From Streptomyces phaeofaciens (GTDB lineage Bacteria > Actinomycetota > Actinomycetes > Streptomycetales > Streptomycetaceae), in the NCBI RefSeq assembly GCF_014648915.1, contig NZ_BMSA01000027.1:62001-126000 (forward strand): a DNA stretch of 64,000 nucleotides, given 5' to 3'. A program made the position numbers and the translations under genes. Positions 53,409-61,598 of the stretch are shown piece after piece. Numbering within the stretch: the stretch's first letter is position 1; every line of letters starts with the position of its first letter. The notes beneath the pieces are model-generated. The model had not been told where the DNA came from. It ran no database searches and worked only from the letters and a program-made list of their open reading frames with translations.

Positions 53409-55048
53409 GCCCGGCCCCACTCCCAGCTGCGCTCGATCGGGACGATTCTGGGTGCCCCTGCGCCCGCGCCTGCCACCGCGCCCGCCCCCGTGTCGGCCCC
53501 CGCGCCGGGGAGCGGCCGCCGGACGGAGGTGTCGTCGGCGTCGGCGCTCACCGGGTGACCGGCCGTCGGCCGTCCGTCGTGCTCCGGGGCGGCACGGTGC
53601 CACTGCGACGCCACGCGCGGGGCCGGGCCGGAGGACTCCGGGGCGTGGTGCGGCGCTCGCGCGGGGTGCGTGGCCGAATCGGGTGTGCGGTGAGTGGTGT
53701 GCACGCCTGCGTCGGGTGTGCGGTGAGTGGTGTGCACGCCTGCGTCGGGTGTGCGGTGAGTGGTGTGCACGCCTGCGTCGGCTGTGCGGTGAGTGGGGTG
53801 CGTGCCTGCTTCCGGCGCGCGGTGAGTGGCGTGCGTGCCCGGTTCAGGGACGCGGTGGGTCGGGTGCGTGGCCGGTTCGGACGCCCGGTGGGTCGGGTGG
53901 GTGCCCGTTTCCGGCGCGCGGTGGACGGGGTGCGCGGCGTGCGCTCCGGCGTCCTGCGCGCGGTGGAGCTGGTGTGCGGTCCGAGGCGCCGGGGTTTCGC
54001 TCGGGTGAGCCGTCCGGGGAGCCGGGCTGTCGCCCTGGCGGGCCGTCCGGTGCGCCGGCCCGTCGCCCTGGGGCGACAGCCGGGGAGCGAGCCCGTCCTT
54101 CTGGTGCCCGACGCGCGGCACCGGGCTGTCGCTCGGGCGCGTGGGCTCGGGGGCCGGGGGGTCGCTCCGACGTGCGGTGTGCGGGGCGGGGGCGTCGCTC
54201 CGGAGCGCGGGATCGCCGCTCCGGGTGACAGCCGGGCCCGCCGGACCCACCGGGCCCGCCGGACCCATCGGACCAGTCGGGGCGGCCGGAACAGTCGGGG
54301 ACACCGGACTCGTCGGGGCCACCGGGGCCTCGCCAGCGGCCTCACCGGCACGCTCGACGCGGTGTGCCTGCTCGGCAGGCGTGTCCTCCTGGTACGCCGG
54401 CTCCGCCGCCGCGTCCTCCTCGTCCGAACCGTCGGCCGGTCCGGGCTTGGGGCGGGCGCCCCATCCGAGGTCGTCGCGGGGCTCGAGCCCCAGATCCGCG
54501 CAGAGCGCCAGGGCGTCCACCCGCATCCCCTCGCCGGGGTCGGCGTGGACGCGCGGGGCGTCCGCGCTGCGGGGCAGATCGGCCCAGACCAGCAGGCCGG
54601 GGCCGTGCTCCTGGGCGCCCCAGGCGTGACAGAGGGCCTCGACGAGAAGCAATCCCCTCCCGTGCTCCTCCTCGGGACGCTGCGGGGACGGGTGCGGCTC
54701 GCCGGGAGCGCATCCCTCGTCCCGCACGGCTATGCGCAGCATGTCGTCGCCGTCGTGCAGCTCGCACACGACGACGTTGCTCGCGGTGTGCACGATCGCG
54801 TTGGTGACCAGCTCGGATATGACGAGATCAGCCGTGTCGCAGGTGTCCTCGCACACCGACCAACCGGTCAGTCGCGCCCTGGCCAGGCGTCTGGCCTGGG
54901 CGGGGGAACCCGGGTGTGCGGCCAGCTCGAATCGGAACCGGCGCTCGGCAGCGGCCTGGTCGGGGCCTGCTCCCAAGGCGGCACCGAGACCCTGGGGGCG
55001 GCCTGCGGCGGCGTCTGTTCCTAAGGGCGCGGACGGAATCACGCTTGC
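53405..55048 (-). CDS. Anti-sigma-like HATPase with collagen-like and histidine-rich repeat tail
   Basis: 547 residues. Only about 30-165 is a recognisable domain: an HATPase_c_2 (RsbW/SpoIIAB type) with N-box DLVISELVTNAIVHTAS, G1 VRDEGCAPG and G2 EEHGRGLLLVEAL. The rest is low complexity: an acidic linker, a GPxGPxGP collagen-like stretch around 54233-54290, D/P/A/R-rich repeats, then eight 11-residue units of the type AGVHTTHRTPD (DNA 53679-53942) with two or three histidines each. RsbW-type ATPases bind sigma factors or anti-anti-sigma factors; the tail could bind metal or act as a flexible tether. GTG 55048 is my choice; TTG 55078 and GTG 55039 are alternatives. Divergent from the XRE gene. 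Confidence 0.8.
   Translation of the reverse strand, partial: ASVIPSAPLGTDAAAGRPQGLGAALGAGPDQAAAERRFRFELAAHPGSPAQARRLARARLTGWSVCEDTCDTADLVISELVTNAIVHTASNVVVCELHDGDDMLRIAVRDEGCAPGEPHPSPQRPEEEHGRGLLLVEALCHAWGAQEHGPGLLVWADLPRSADAPRVHADPGEGMRVDALALCADLGLEPRDDLGWGARPKPGPADGSDEEDAAAEPAYQEDTPAEQAHRVERAGEAAGEAPVAPTSPVSPTVPAAPTGPMGPAGPVGPAGPAVTRSGDPALRSDAPAPHTARRSDPPAPEPTRPSDSPVPRVGHQKDGLAPRLSPQGDGPAHRTARQGDSPAPRTAHPSETPAPRTAHQLHRAQDAGAHAAHPVHRAPETGTHPTHRASEPATHPTHRVPEPGTHATHRAPEAGTHPTHRTADAGVHTTHRTPDAGVHTTHRTPDAGVHTTHRTPDSATHPARAPHHAPESSGPAPRVASQWHRAAPEHDGRPTAGHPVSADADDTSVRRPLPGAGADTGAGAVAGAGAGAPRIVPIERSWEWGRA
53679..53942 (-). repeat. 33-bp coding tandem repeat, eight copies
   Basis: Units start at 53679, 53712 and 53745 (three identical copies) and continue at 53778, 53811, 53844, 53877 and 53910 with increasing divergence. 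Each encodes 11 residues with two or three histidines. The period is a multiple of three, so gain or loss of units keeps the frame. They are contiguous and have no spacers, so this is not a CRISPR array. Confidence 0.95.
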
Positions 55049-55067
55049 CACTATCGCCCCGCCGTGA

Positions 55068-55103
55068 ACACTTGGCAAGTGTCACTCTGAAAAATGCAGA
55101 GTG
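55068..55103. promoter_or_regulatory. Two adjacent dyads in front of the HATPase gene
   Basis: ACACTTG-G-CAAGTGT (55068-55082) is directly followed by CACTCTG (55083-55089), seven bases, and CAGAGTG (55097-55103). Both are perfect 7-bp-arm dyads in the divergent gap with the XRE-DUF5753 gene. They are plausible operators. Confidence 0.5.
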
Positions 55104-55200
55104 CTGTGTGACGCGGTGCGACGCCGTGGCAGACTGCTCGCAACAGCACGTTGAGCGGCGCCAGTTGGGATCACCGGAGATCCGTACGTATTCGTACAGA

Positions 55201-55222
55201 TCTTCGAAAATGGGTCTTCGAA
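55201..55222. promoter_or_regulatory. Direct repeat TCTTCGAA in front of the XRE gene
   Basis: TCTTCGAA at 55201-55208 recurs at 55215-55222, 14 bases start to start, about 100 bases before the XRE start. Could be a regulator site; may be chance. Confidence 0.35.
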
Positions 55223-55323
55223 TGGCGCCGTAAGGCTGTCAGGATTCGTCTCGTTTTACCGGCCGGTCGCGGCCCAGTGCGGCCAGGCGACCGGCCGTCC
55301 AGGGCTTTTGGTGGAGGTGGAGC

Positions 55324-56184
55324 GTGAGCGAACCGCGGTCCGCGCCGACCGTCGGACAGGTCGTCCTCGGCCGGCGCCTGCTGGACCTGCGGGAACGCGC
55401 AGGGCTCAAGCGCGAGGAGGCCGCCCGTATCCTCCGTGTCGCGCCCGCCACCGTCCGCCGGATGGAGATGGCCGAGGTCGGCCTCAAGATCCCGTACCTC
55501 CAGCTGCTGCTGAAGGCCTACGGCATCACCGACGAGGAGGCCGAGGGGTTCGTGCAGCTGGCCGAGGAGGCCAACAGACCCGGCTGGTGGCAGCGCTTCC
55601 ACGACGTCCTGCCCGGCTGGTTCTCGATGCACGTCAGCCTGGAGGGCGCCGCGGCGCTGATCCGCCAGTACGAGCCCCACTTCGTCCCCGGCCTGCTCCA
55701 GACCGAGGACTACGCGCGCGGGGTGCTGAGGTCCGGTGCCATCGGCCAGACCCGGCCGGAGGACATCGAGCGCCTCGTCGACCTGCGCATGCAACGCCAG
55801 GAACTGCTCACTCGTCAGGACGCGCCCCGGTTGTGGGTCGTGATGGACGAGACGGTGCTGCGCCGCCCGGTGGGCGGCCCGGAGGTGATGCGCGCGCAGA
55901 TCGACAAACTGCTCGAAGCCACGAAGCTGCCCAACGTGACCCTCCAGGTCGCCCCGTTCGCCGGCGGGCCGCACCCGGGCACCTACGGCCCCTTCGTGCT
56001 CTTCCGATTCGCCATGCCGGAGCTTCCGGACATGGTCTACAGCGAGTACCTGACCGGCGCCGTCTATCTCGACGCGCGCAACGAGGTGGCGACCCACCTC
56101 GAGGTCATGGACCGCATGGCGGCGCAGGCCGCTACTGCACATCGCACGAAGGAGATCCTCCGGGATTTCCGCAAGGAGCTGTGA
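55324..56184 (+). CDS. XRE-family regulator with DUF5753 domain (WhiJ-like)
   Basis: 286 residues. The N-terminal helix-turn-helix is at about 10-75 (LGRRLLDLRERAGLKREEAARIL, then RVAPATVRRMEMAEVGLK) and the C-terminal DUF5753 domain at about 100-280 contains EPHFVPGLLQTEDYARGVL, LRMQRQELLTR, NVTLQVAPFAGGPHPG and the ending KEILRDFRKEL. This architecture is that of WhiJ-like developmental regulators of streptomycetes, which act with a small DUF397 partner. GTG 55324 has GGAGG upstream. Its stop is immediately followed by the DUF397 ATG. Confidence 0.9.
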   Translation: MSEPRSAPTVGQVVLGRRLLDLRERAGLKREEAARILRVAPATVRRMEMAEVGLKIPYLQLLLKAYGITDEEAEGFVQLAEEANRPGWWQRFHDVLPGWFSMHVSLEGAAALIRQYEPHFVPGLLQTEDYARGVLRSGAIGQTRPEDIERLVDLRMQRQELLTRQDAPRLWVVMDETVLRRPVGGPEVMRAQIDKLLEATKLPNVTLQVAPFAGGPHPGTYGPFVLFRFAMPELPDMVYSEYLTGAVYLDARNEVATHLEVMDRMAAQAATAHRTKEILRDFRKEL

Positions 56185-56439
56185 ATGGATCGCATCAAGC
56201 CGCGCAAACGGGTCTACAACGGCATGCCCGCGCGGGACTTGGGAAGCGAAGGCTGGCACAAGCCGTGGAGTGGCGGGAACGGCGGGAACTGTCTGGAGGC
56301 GATGAAGCTCGCCGACGGCCGGATCGCCGTCCGTCAGTCCACCGACCCCGACGGTCCGGCGCTGATCTACACCACCGACGAGATGACGGCCTTCATCGAG
56401 GGCGCGAAGGCGGGAGAGGCGGACTTCCTGTTGTCCTGA
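56185..56439 (+). CDS. DUF397 protein, partner of the XRE regulator
   Basis: 84 residues. The DUF397 core is present: a short N-terminal stretch, WHKPWSGGNGGNCLEAMKL, then ADGRIAVRQSTDPDGPALIYT and TTDEMTAFIEGAKAGEADFLL. The conserved sequence pattern S-G-x-x-G-N-C is recognisable, with a single cysteine. Starts on the base after the XRE stop, so the two are co-translated. In known WhiJ/BldB systems the small protein modulates the DNA-binding activity of the partner. Confidence 0.9.
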   Translation: MDRIKPRKRVYNGMPARDLGSEGWHKPWSGGNGGNCLEAMKLADGRIAVRQSTDPDGPALIYTTDEMTAFIEGAKAGEADFLLS

Positions 56440-56564
56440 CGTGACTGCCGTGACGTTTCTGCTATGTCCCGGCCGTCTTTCGATTGTCTTTCTCCCGCTC
56501 AACTTCCTTATCTTGGTACTCAATTGATCAACATTGACCGCGTCAGACGCTTACGGAGTGCTTC

Positions 56565-57395
56565 ATGACCGGGCAGGACCCCACCCCCCTTGTCCCCCTT
56601 GTTGAGGTTGTCGGGATCGACACCAGCAAGCCCCATCCGGCTCGGATGTACGACTGGTACCTCGGCGGCAAGGACAACTACCCTGTCGACGAGGCGATGG
56701 GCCGCCAGATGCTCGCGCTCGACCCGCGCGTCCCGGTGATGGCACGAGTCAACCGTGCCTTCATGCACCGCGCCACGCGCTGGCTGGCCGGGAACGGCAT
56801 CCGCCAGTTCCTGGACATCGGCACGGGCATCCCGACCGAGCCCAATCTGCACCAGGTCGCGCAGGAGACCGCCCCGGACGCCCGGGTCGTCTACTGCGAC
56901 AACGACCCGATCGTGCTGGCCCACGCGGCCGCCCTGCTCCGCAGCACGCCCTCGGGCGTCACGGAGTATCTCCAGGCGGACGTCCGCGACCCGGCCACCA
57001 TCGTCGAGGGGGCCAGGAAGATCCTGGACTTCGGCCGGCCGGTGGCCCTGTCGCTGGTCGCGCTGCTGCACTTCGTCTCCGACGAGGACGGCGCGCACGA
57101 ACTCGTCGACCGGCTGCTCGCCGAGCTGCCCTCGGGGAGCTACCTGATGATGACCCACGCCACCGCCGACTTCACCCCGGAGGAGTCCGCGGCGGCCACG
57201 GAGAAGCTCAAGGCCGCGGGCGTTACCCTGGCCCTGCGCTCCCGTGAGGAGTTCAGCCGCTTCTTCGACGGGCTCGACCTCGTCGAACCGGGCGTGGCGG
57301 TCGTACCCGACTGGCACCCGGAGCTGGGCGAACCCGTGCCCGGCCAGGACGACGGCGTCATCCCCGGCTACGGGGCGGTGGCCCGCAAGCCGTAG
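56565..57395 (+). CDS. SAM-dependent methyltransferase of the DUF574 type
   Basis: 276 residues of the actinomycete S-adenosyl methyltransferase family (PF04672). Characteristic segments: GIDTSKPHPARMYDWYLGGKDNY, PVMARVNRAFMHRATRWLA, motif I FLDIGTGIPTEPNLHQVA, and YCDNDPIVLAHAAALL. It commonly accompanies XRE-DUF397 modules. The substrate is unknown. ATG has GGAG upstream. Before it, TTGTCT and TATCTT about 18 bases apart near 56475-56510 may be a promoter; TTGATCAA at 56523-56530 is a palindrome. A strong terminator follows. Confidence 0.88.
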   Translation: MTGQDPTPLVPLVEVVGIDTSKPHPARMYDWYLGGKDNYPVDEAMGRQMLALDPRVPVMARVNRAFMHRATRWLAGNGIRQFLDIGTGIPTEPNLHQVAQETAPDARVVYCDNDPIVLAHAAALLRSTPSGVTEYLQADVRDPATIVEGARKILDFGRPVALSLVALLHFVSDEDGAHELVDRLLAELPSGSYLMMTHATADFTPEESAAATEKLKAAGVTLALRSREEFSRFFDGLDLVEPGVAVVPDWHPELGEPVPGQDDGVIPGYGAVARKP

Positions 57396-57436
57396 CCCTC
57401 GGTGCATATAAAGCAGTAGCCCCCGGCGTGCACAAG

Positions 57437-57469
57437 CCTCCGCCCCCGGTCGTTCGCCGGGGGCGGAGG
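57437..57469 (+). terminator. Terminator after the methyltransferase gene
   Basis: Perfect 13-bp stem, arms 57437-57449 and 57457-57469, with loop TCGTTCG. It also lies just beyond the stop of the minus-strand phosphatase remnant, so it can serve both strands. Confidence 0.85.
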
Positions 57470-57483
57470 GGGGGCCAGGTGGC

Positions 57484-57862
57484 TCAGAACCAGGTCAGCA
57501 TGCGCCGCGGGGCGTCCACCAGGCGGCTCAGGGCGACGATCGGGAGCGGCGGCTGCTCGGCCTCGCTCCTGCTGAGGTGCAGTCCGTAGTAGATCTGCTC
57601 GATCGACGGCGGCCCGACCGCGAGGTTGCGCCGGACGGCCGACGACGAGGACTGCTCCCCGGTCTTCACCAGGTACGCCGCCGCCATCGTGCCGGTACGG
57701 CCGACGCCGGCACCGCAGTGCACGAACACCTTGCCGGGCGCCGCCGTGACCGTGTCGAGGAGCTGCTGCACCTGCGCGGGCTTCGGCGTCCGCCCGTCGC
57801 GGATCGGCAGCCGTACGACGTTCAGCCCGGCGTCGCGCGGTGAGGCGAGCTGGGAGGCGGCA
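57484..57862 (-). pseudogene. N-terminally truncated protein-tyrosine phosphatase
   Basis: The frame encodes ASPRDAGLNVVRLPIRDGRT (with the likely general-acid Asp in the IRDG turn), the P-loop VHCGAGVGRTGTMAAAYL and a C-terminal part LAVGPPSIEQIYYGLHLSR. These match the second half of streptomycete membrane-linked dual-specificity phosphatases of about 200 residues. Upstream there is no ATG, GTG or TTG before the frame runs into the 3' end of the MocR gene at 57878; the only in-frame GTG, at 57771, would leave 95 residues and drop the general acid. I read it as a remnant that lost its 5' half, although a short protein from GTG 57771 is possible. Confidence 0.65.
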
Positions 57863-57877
57863 CCGGCACGCGATGCC

Positions 57878-59317
57878 TCACCGGGAGGCGGGCCCCCGGC
57901 GTGCGCCGGGCGGCAGTACTCCGCACAGTGCGTCCAGCGCCGCCCCGTACGCGTGCTCCGACGGTGTCGCGTACCCGACGACGAGTCCGTCCGGCGCCGT
58001 CATGTCCGTCTCGGGGTGCCGGAAGGCCGCGAGGCCGTCCAGGGCGATGCCCTGCCAGGCGGCCGCCTTGACCGTGGAGCGCTCGGTGCCGGGCGGCAGC
58101 CGCAGCACCGCGTGCAGCCCGGCCGCGACCCCGGTGACCTCGATGTGCGGCGCCTGGGCGGCGAGCGCCGCGACCAGCCGGTCCCGGCGCCCCCGGTAGC
58201 GCTGCCGCATCCGCCGCACATGACGGTCGTACGCGCCGGACGCGAGGAAGTCGGCCAGACCCAGCTGGTCCGGGACGCTCGCCCAGGCCTCGCGCTCGCC
58301 CTTGGCGGCGAGCACCCCGTCGACGTACCGCCGCGGCAGCACCATCCACCCCAGCCGCAGCGCGGGCGAAAGGCTCTTGCTGACCGAGCCGAGGTAGATC
58401 ACCCGCTCCGGGTCGAGGCCCTGGACGGCGCCGACGGGCTTGCGGTCGTAGCGGAACTCGCCGTCGTAGTCGTCCTCCAGCACCACCGCGCCACGCGCGC
58501 GTGCCCAGTCGACGACGGCGGTCCGGCGGGTCGCGTGCAGGGGGCCGCCGGTCGGGAACTGGTGCGCAGGCGTGAGCAGGACGGCCCGTTCACGCCCCAG
58601 CCGGCCCACGCGCGCCCCGTCCTCGTCCAGCGGCAGCGGAACCGTCCGTACGCCCGCCGCCGCGAGCAGCTCCCGGTGGAAGCCCAGTCCGTACGCCTCG
58701 ACGGCCAGCGGACCGCGCAGCACGCCGCCGGGGGCGAACAGCAGCCGCAGCGCGTGGGCGAAGCCGGAGCAGATCACGATCCGCTCGGGCTCGGTACGCA
58801 CCCCACGCGCGCGGGCCAGGTACTCGGTCAGGGCCTCGCGCAACTCCCTGCGCCCGGCCGGGTCACCGGGCCCGAACACCTCGTTGGGCGCTTGTTGCAG
58901 GGCTCGCTTGTAGGAGGTCAGCCAGGCCGTGCGCGGGAACGCCGACGCGTCCGGCGTGCCCTGCCTCAGATCGTGCAGCGGCCCACGCGCGCGTGCGGGT
59001 GTCTCCACCGGTGTCCGCTCGGCGGGACGCAGGGGGTCGGCCCGCTCGGCGACCCGGGTCCCGGAGCCCTGGCGCGCGGTCAGCCAGCCCTCCGCGACCA
59101 GCTCGGCGTAGGCGTCGGCCACCGTGTTGCGGGCGACCCCGAGATCGGCGGCGAGTGACCGGTACGGCGGCAGCCGGGTGCCCGGAACGAGCCGCCCCTC
59201 GCGTACGGCGTCCCGCAGCGCCCGGATGAGCGCGGCCCGCCGCCCACCCGGACCGGACAGCTCCAGGTGCAGGTCGGCGCCGATCCGCTGCGCGGAATTG
59301 ACCCACGAATCCTCCAT
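57878..59317 (-). CDS. MocR-family regulator (GntR HTH fused to aminotransferase domain)
   Basis: 479 residues. A GntR winged helix spans about 20-90 (RALRDAVREGRLVPGTRLPP and LAADLGVARNTVADAYAELV), then a fold-type I PLP domain: VICSGFAHALRLL, the TPAHQFPTG turn, EDDYDGEFRYDR and the Schiff-base lysine in LGSVSKSLSPALRLGW. MocR proteins such as PdxR sense PLP or an aldimine and activate or repress a neighbour. The gene diverges from the AhpD-like gene, its probable target. Its 3' end abuts the phosphatase remnant. Confidence 0.9.
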   Translation of the reverse strand: MEDSWVNSAQRIGADLHLELSGPGGRRAALIRALRDAVREGRLVPGTRLPPYRSLAADLGVARNTVADAYAELVAEGWLTARQGSGTRVAERADPLRPAERTPVETPARARGPLHDLRQGTPDASAFPRTAWLTSYKRALQQAPNEVFGPGDPAGRRELREALTEYLARARGVRTEPERIVICSGFAHALRLLFAPGGVLRGPLAVEAYGLGFHRELLAAAGVRTVPLPLDEDGARVGRLGRERAVLLTPAHQFPTGGPLHATRRTAVVDWARARGAVVLEDDYDGEFRYDRKPVGAVQGLDPERVIYLGSVSKSLSPALRLGWMVLPRRYVDGVLAAKGEREAWASVPDQLGLADFLASGAYDRHVRRMRQRYRGRRDRLVAALAAQAPHIEVTGVAAGLHAVLRLPPGTERSTVKAAAWQGIALDGLAAFRHPETDMTAPDGLVVGYATPSEHAYGAALDALCGVLPPGARRGPASR

Positions 59318-59351
59318 GGAAATGCACCCTACAGGGGGTCTTTCCGGACCC

Positions 59352-59357
59352 TAGATT
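59352..59357 (+). promoter_or_regulatory. Candidate -10 box of the AhpD-like gene
   Basis: TAGATT is seven bases before ATG 59365; transcription from it would give a leaderless message. The -35 region is not obvious, as expected if the MocR regulator activates it. Confidence 0.4.
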
Positions 59358-59364
59358 GGAGGAC

Positions 59365-59934
59365 ATGACGACGAACAGCATCGCCACCGCCGAGATCGCC
59401 TCCTCCGCCACCGCCGCTCCCTCCACCGCTGCCGAGGCCGCCCTGCCCGATCCCGCCACCGCGATCGCCTCCGCCGAGGCCGCGCGCACCCGGCTGGACT
59501 TCGGCCGGTCCGCCCGGCCGGCGTTCCGCGCCCTCATCGGCTTCGACGCCGCCGCCCGCGAGGGCCTCGACCCGGCCCTCGTCGAGCTGATCCAGATCCG
59601 GGCGTCCCACATCAACCACTGCGCCTACTGCCTGCACATGCACACCAACGACGCCCGCAAGGCCGGCGAGAGCGAGGACCGGCTGCACCTGGTCGCCGTC
59701 TGGCGCGAGGCGCGCCACTTCTTCACGGCCAAGGAGCAGGCGGCCCTGGCCCTGACCGAGGCGGTCACCCTGGTCGCCGACGGCGGTGTTCCGGACGACG
59801 TCTACGCCGAGGCGGCCGCCCGCTTCGACGAGCGGGAACTGGCCCAGGTCATCGCCCTGATCTGCGCGATCAACACCTGGAACAGGGTCGCGCTGGCCAC
59901 CGGCAAGGTGGCGGGCACGGACGAGCGCCGCTGA
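59365..59934 (+). CDS. Carboxymuconolactone decarboxylase / AhpD-like protein
   Basis: 189 residues. An alanine/threonine-rich N-terminus of 35 residues precedes an all-helical AhpD-type domain. The redox motif is HINHCAYCLHMHTNDARKAG (CxxC with nearby His), and VWREARHFFTAKEQAALAL follows. Such proteins act as alkylhydroperoxidases or in aromatic-ring metabolism; the CxxC favours a thiol peroxidase role. GGAGG lies only two bases before ATG 59365, unusually close, and a TAGATT box suggests a leaderless mRNA. TTG 59356 is the alternative start. Divergent from the MocR regulator. Confidence 0.87.
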   Translation: MTTNSIATAEIASSATAAPSTAAEAALPDPATAIASAEAARTRLDFGRSARPAFRALIGFDAAAREGLDPALVELIQIRASHINHCAYCLHMHTNDARKAGESEDRLHLVAVWREARHFFTAKEQAALALTEAVTLVADGGVPDDVYAEAAARFDERELAQVIALICAINTWNRVALATGKVAGTDERR

Positions 59935-59953
59935 CCGATACCCGGGGGAGCGG

Positions 59954-61441
59954 TCACACGTGCAGCGGGCGGTCGTACGGCGAGATCGGCGCCGGCAGCC
60001 GCGAGGCACCCGTCAGATAGCGGTCGACGGCCGCCGCCACCGCCCGCCCCTCCGCGATCGCCCACACGATCAGCGACTGGCCGCGCGCCGCGTCCCCGGC
60101 GGCGAACACCCCGGGGACGTTCGTCGTGAAACCGCCGTCCCGGGCGATCGTGCCGCGCGGCTCCAGCGTCAGCCCGAGCTGGTCGGTGAGCCCGTCCGCC
60201 CGGTCGGGCCCGGAGAAGCCGAGGGCGAGGAGCACGAGGTCGGCGGGGAGCTCCCGCCCGCTGCCGTCCACCGGCGTGCGCCGATCGTCGACCTCGACGA
60301 GGTGCAGCGCCCGCACATGGCCGTCCCCGTCGCCCGTGAAGTGGAGCGTGGACGCGGCGAACAGGCGCGCGTCCGCGTCGGCCGCCGGCGCGGTCCGCAG
60401 ATCGCGCGCCTCCTCGTGCGCGGCCGACAGCCGGTAGATCTTCGGATACGTCGGCCAGGGTTCCGTGTCCTCGTCGCGGTCGGCGCCCGGCTGCCGGTAG
60501 ATGTCCAGCTGTGTCACGGACGCGGCCCCCTCGCGCACGGCCGTCCCGAGACAGTCCGCCCCGGTGTCGCCGCCGCCCACGATGACGACGTGCCGGCCGG
60601 CCGCGGACATCGGCGAGACCTCCAGGTCCCCCTCGCACACCCGGTTGGCCAGCGGCAGATACTCCATCGCCTGGTGGATCCCGGTCAACTCCCGCCCTGG
60701 TACGGGAAGTTCTCGCCACGCCGTCGCCCCGGTCGCGATCACCACGGCGTCGTAACGGGACCGCAGCTCCACCGCCCCGACGTCCCGCCCGACCGCCGTC
60801 GCCGTACGGAACTTGGTCCCCTCGTCGCGCATCTGCTCGATCCGCCGCTCCAGATGACGCTTCTCCATCTTGAACGCGGGGATGCCGTACCGCATCAGGC
60901 CGCCGATCCGGTCGTCCTTCTCGTACACGGCGACCGTGTGGCCCGCGCGGGTCAGCTGCTGGGCGGCGGCCAGCCCGGCGGGGCCGGAGCCGATCACCGC
61001 GACCGTTCGCCCGGAGAGCCGGTCCGGCGGCTTCGGCGGGGTGAACCCGTCCGCCCAGGCCCGGTCGGCCACGGCGACCTCGACGTTCTTGATGGTGACG
61101 GCCGGCTGGTTGATGGCCAGCACACACCCCGCCTCGCACGGCGCGGGACACAACCGCCCGGTGAACTCGGGGAAGTTGTTCGTCGCGTGCAGCCGGTCGC
61201 TCGCCGCCCGCCAGTCCTCCCGGGACACCAGGTCGTTCCACTCCGGGATCAGGTTCCCGAGCGGACACGCGTCGTGGCAGAACGGTATGCCGCAGTCCAT
61301 GCAGCGGTCCGCCTGCCCGCTCACGATGGGCAGGAGCGCCCCCGGGACGTACACCTCGTCCCAGTCCCGGACTCGCTGCTCCACGGGCCGGCGGGGCCAG
61401 TCCTGGCGGGGCGTGGTCATGAATCCCTTGGGATCGGCCAT
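59954..61441 (-). CDS. gltD: Glutamate synthase small subunit
   Basis: 495-residue NADPH-linked iron-sulfur flavoprotein. The N-terminal cluster region has RCMDCGIPFCHDACPLGNLI and LCPAPCEAGC, the FAD site is VAVIGSGPAGLAAAQQL, the NADPH site VVIVGGGDTGADC, and the C-terminal FAD motif GVFAAGDAARGQSLI. It passes electrons from NADPH to the large subunit GltB, which makes glutamate from glutamine and 2-oxoglutarate. gltB is not in this window or adjacent, so this may be a second copy or lie next to gltB beyond the DUF1772 gene only in other strains. ATG 61441 has GAGGAAG upstream. Confidence 0.92.
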   Translation of the reverse strand: MADPKGFMTTPRQDWPRRPVEQRVRDWDEVYVPGALLPIVSGQADRCMDCGIPFCHDACPLGNLIPEWNDLVSREDWRAASDRLHATNNFPEFTGRLCPAPCEAGCVLAINQPAVTIKNVEVAVADRAWADGFTPPKPPDRLSGRTVAVIGSGPAGLAAAQQLTRAGHTVAVYEKDDRIGGLMRYGIPAFKMEKRHLERRIEQMRDEGTKFRTATAVGRDVGAVELRSRYDAVVIATGATAWRELPVPGRELTGIHQAMEYLPLANRVCEGDLEVSPMSAAGRHVVIVGGGDTGADCLGTAVREGAASVTQLDIYRQPGADRDEDTEPWPTYPKIYRLSAAHEEARDLRTAPAADADARLFAASTLHFTGDGDGHVRALHLVEVDDRRTPVDGSGRELPADLVLLALGFSGPDRADGLTDQLGLTLEPRGTIARDGGFTTNVPGVFAAGDAARGQSLIVWAIAEGRAVAAAVDRYLTGASRLPAPISPYDRPLHV

Positions 61442-61598
61442 GTCCGTCTTCCTCGCGTGCGTGTGCGCGACAGGCCGTGCGTCATCGGGCGGCACTCTTC
61501 CGGCCACGATACGTCTCACCGGCCCGCCGCGCAGAGCGCCGGACACCGCTTTCCCCGGGTGCGTGACCCGCGCCCGCCCGCGGCCCCGCGGCCTGGCG

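Noticed and set aside
53679..53942. 33-bp repeats considered as a CRISPR array
   Set aside because: The units are contiguous without spacers, decay gradually and encode an in-frame 11-residue repeat; no cas genes nearby.
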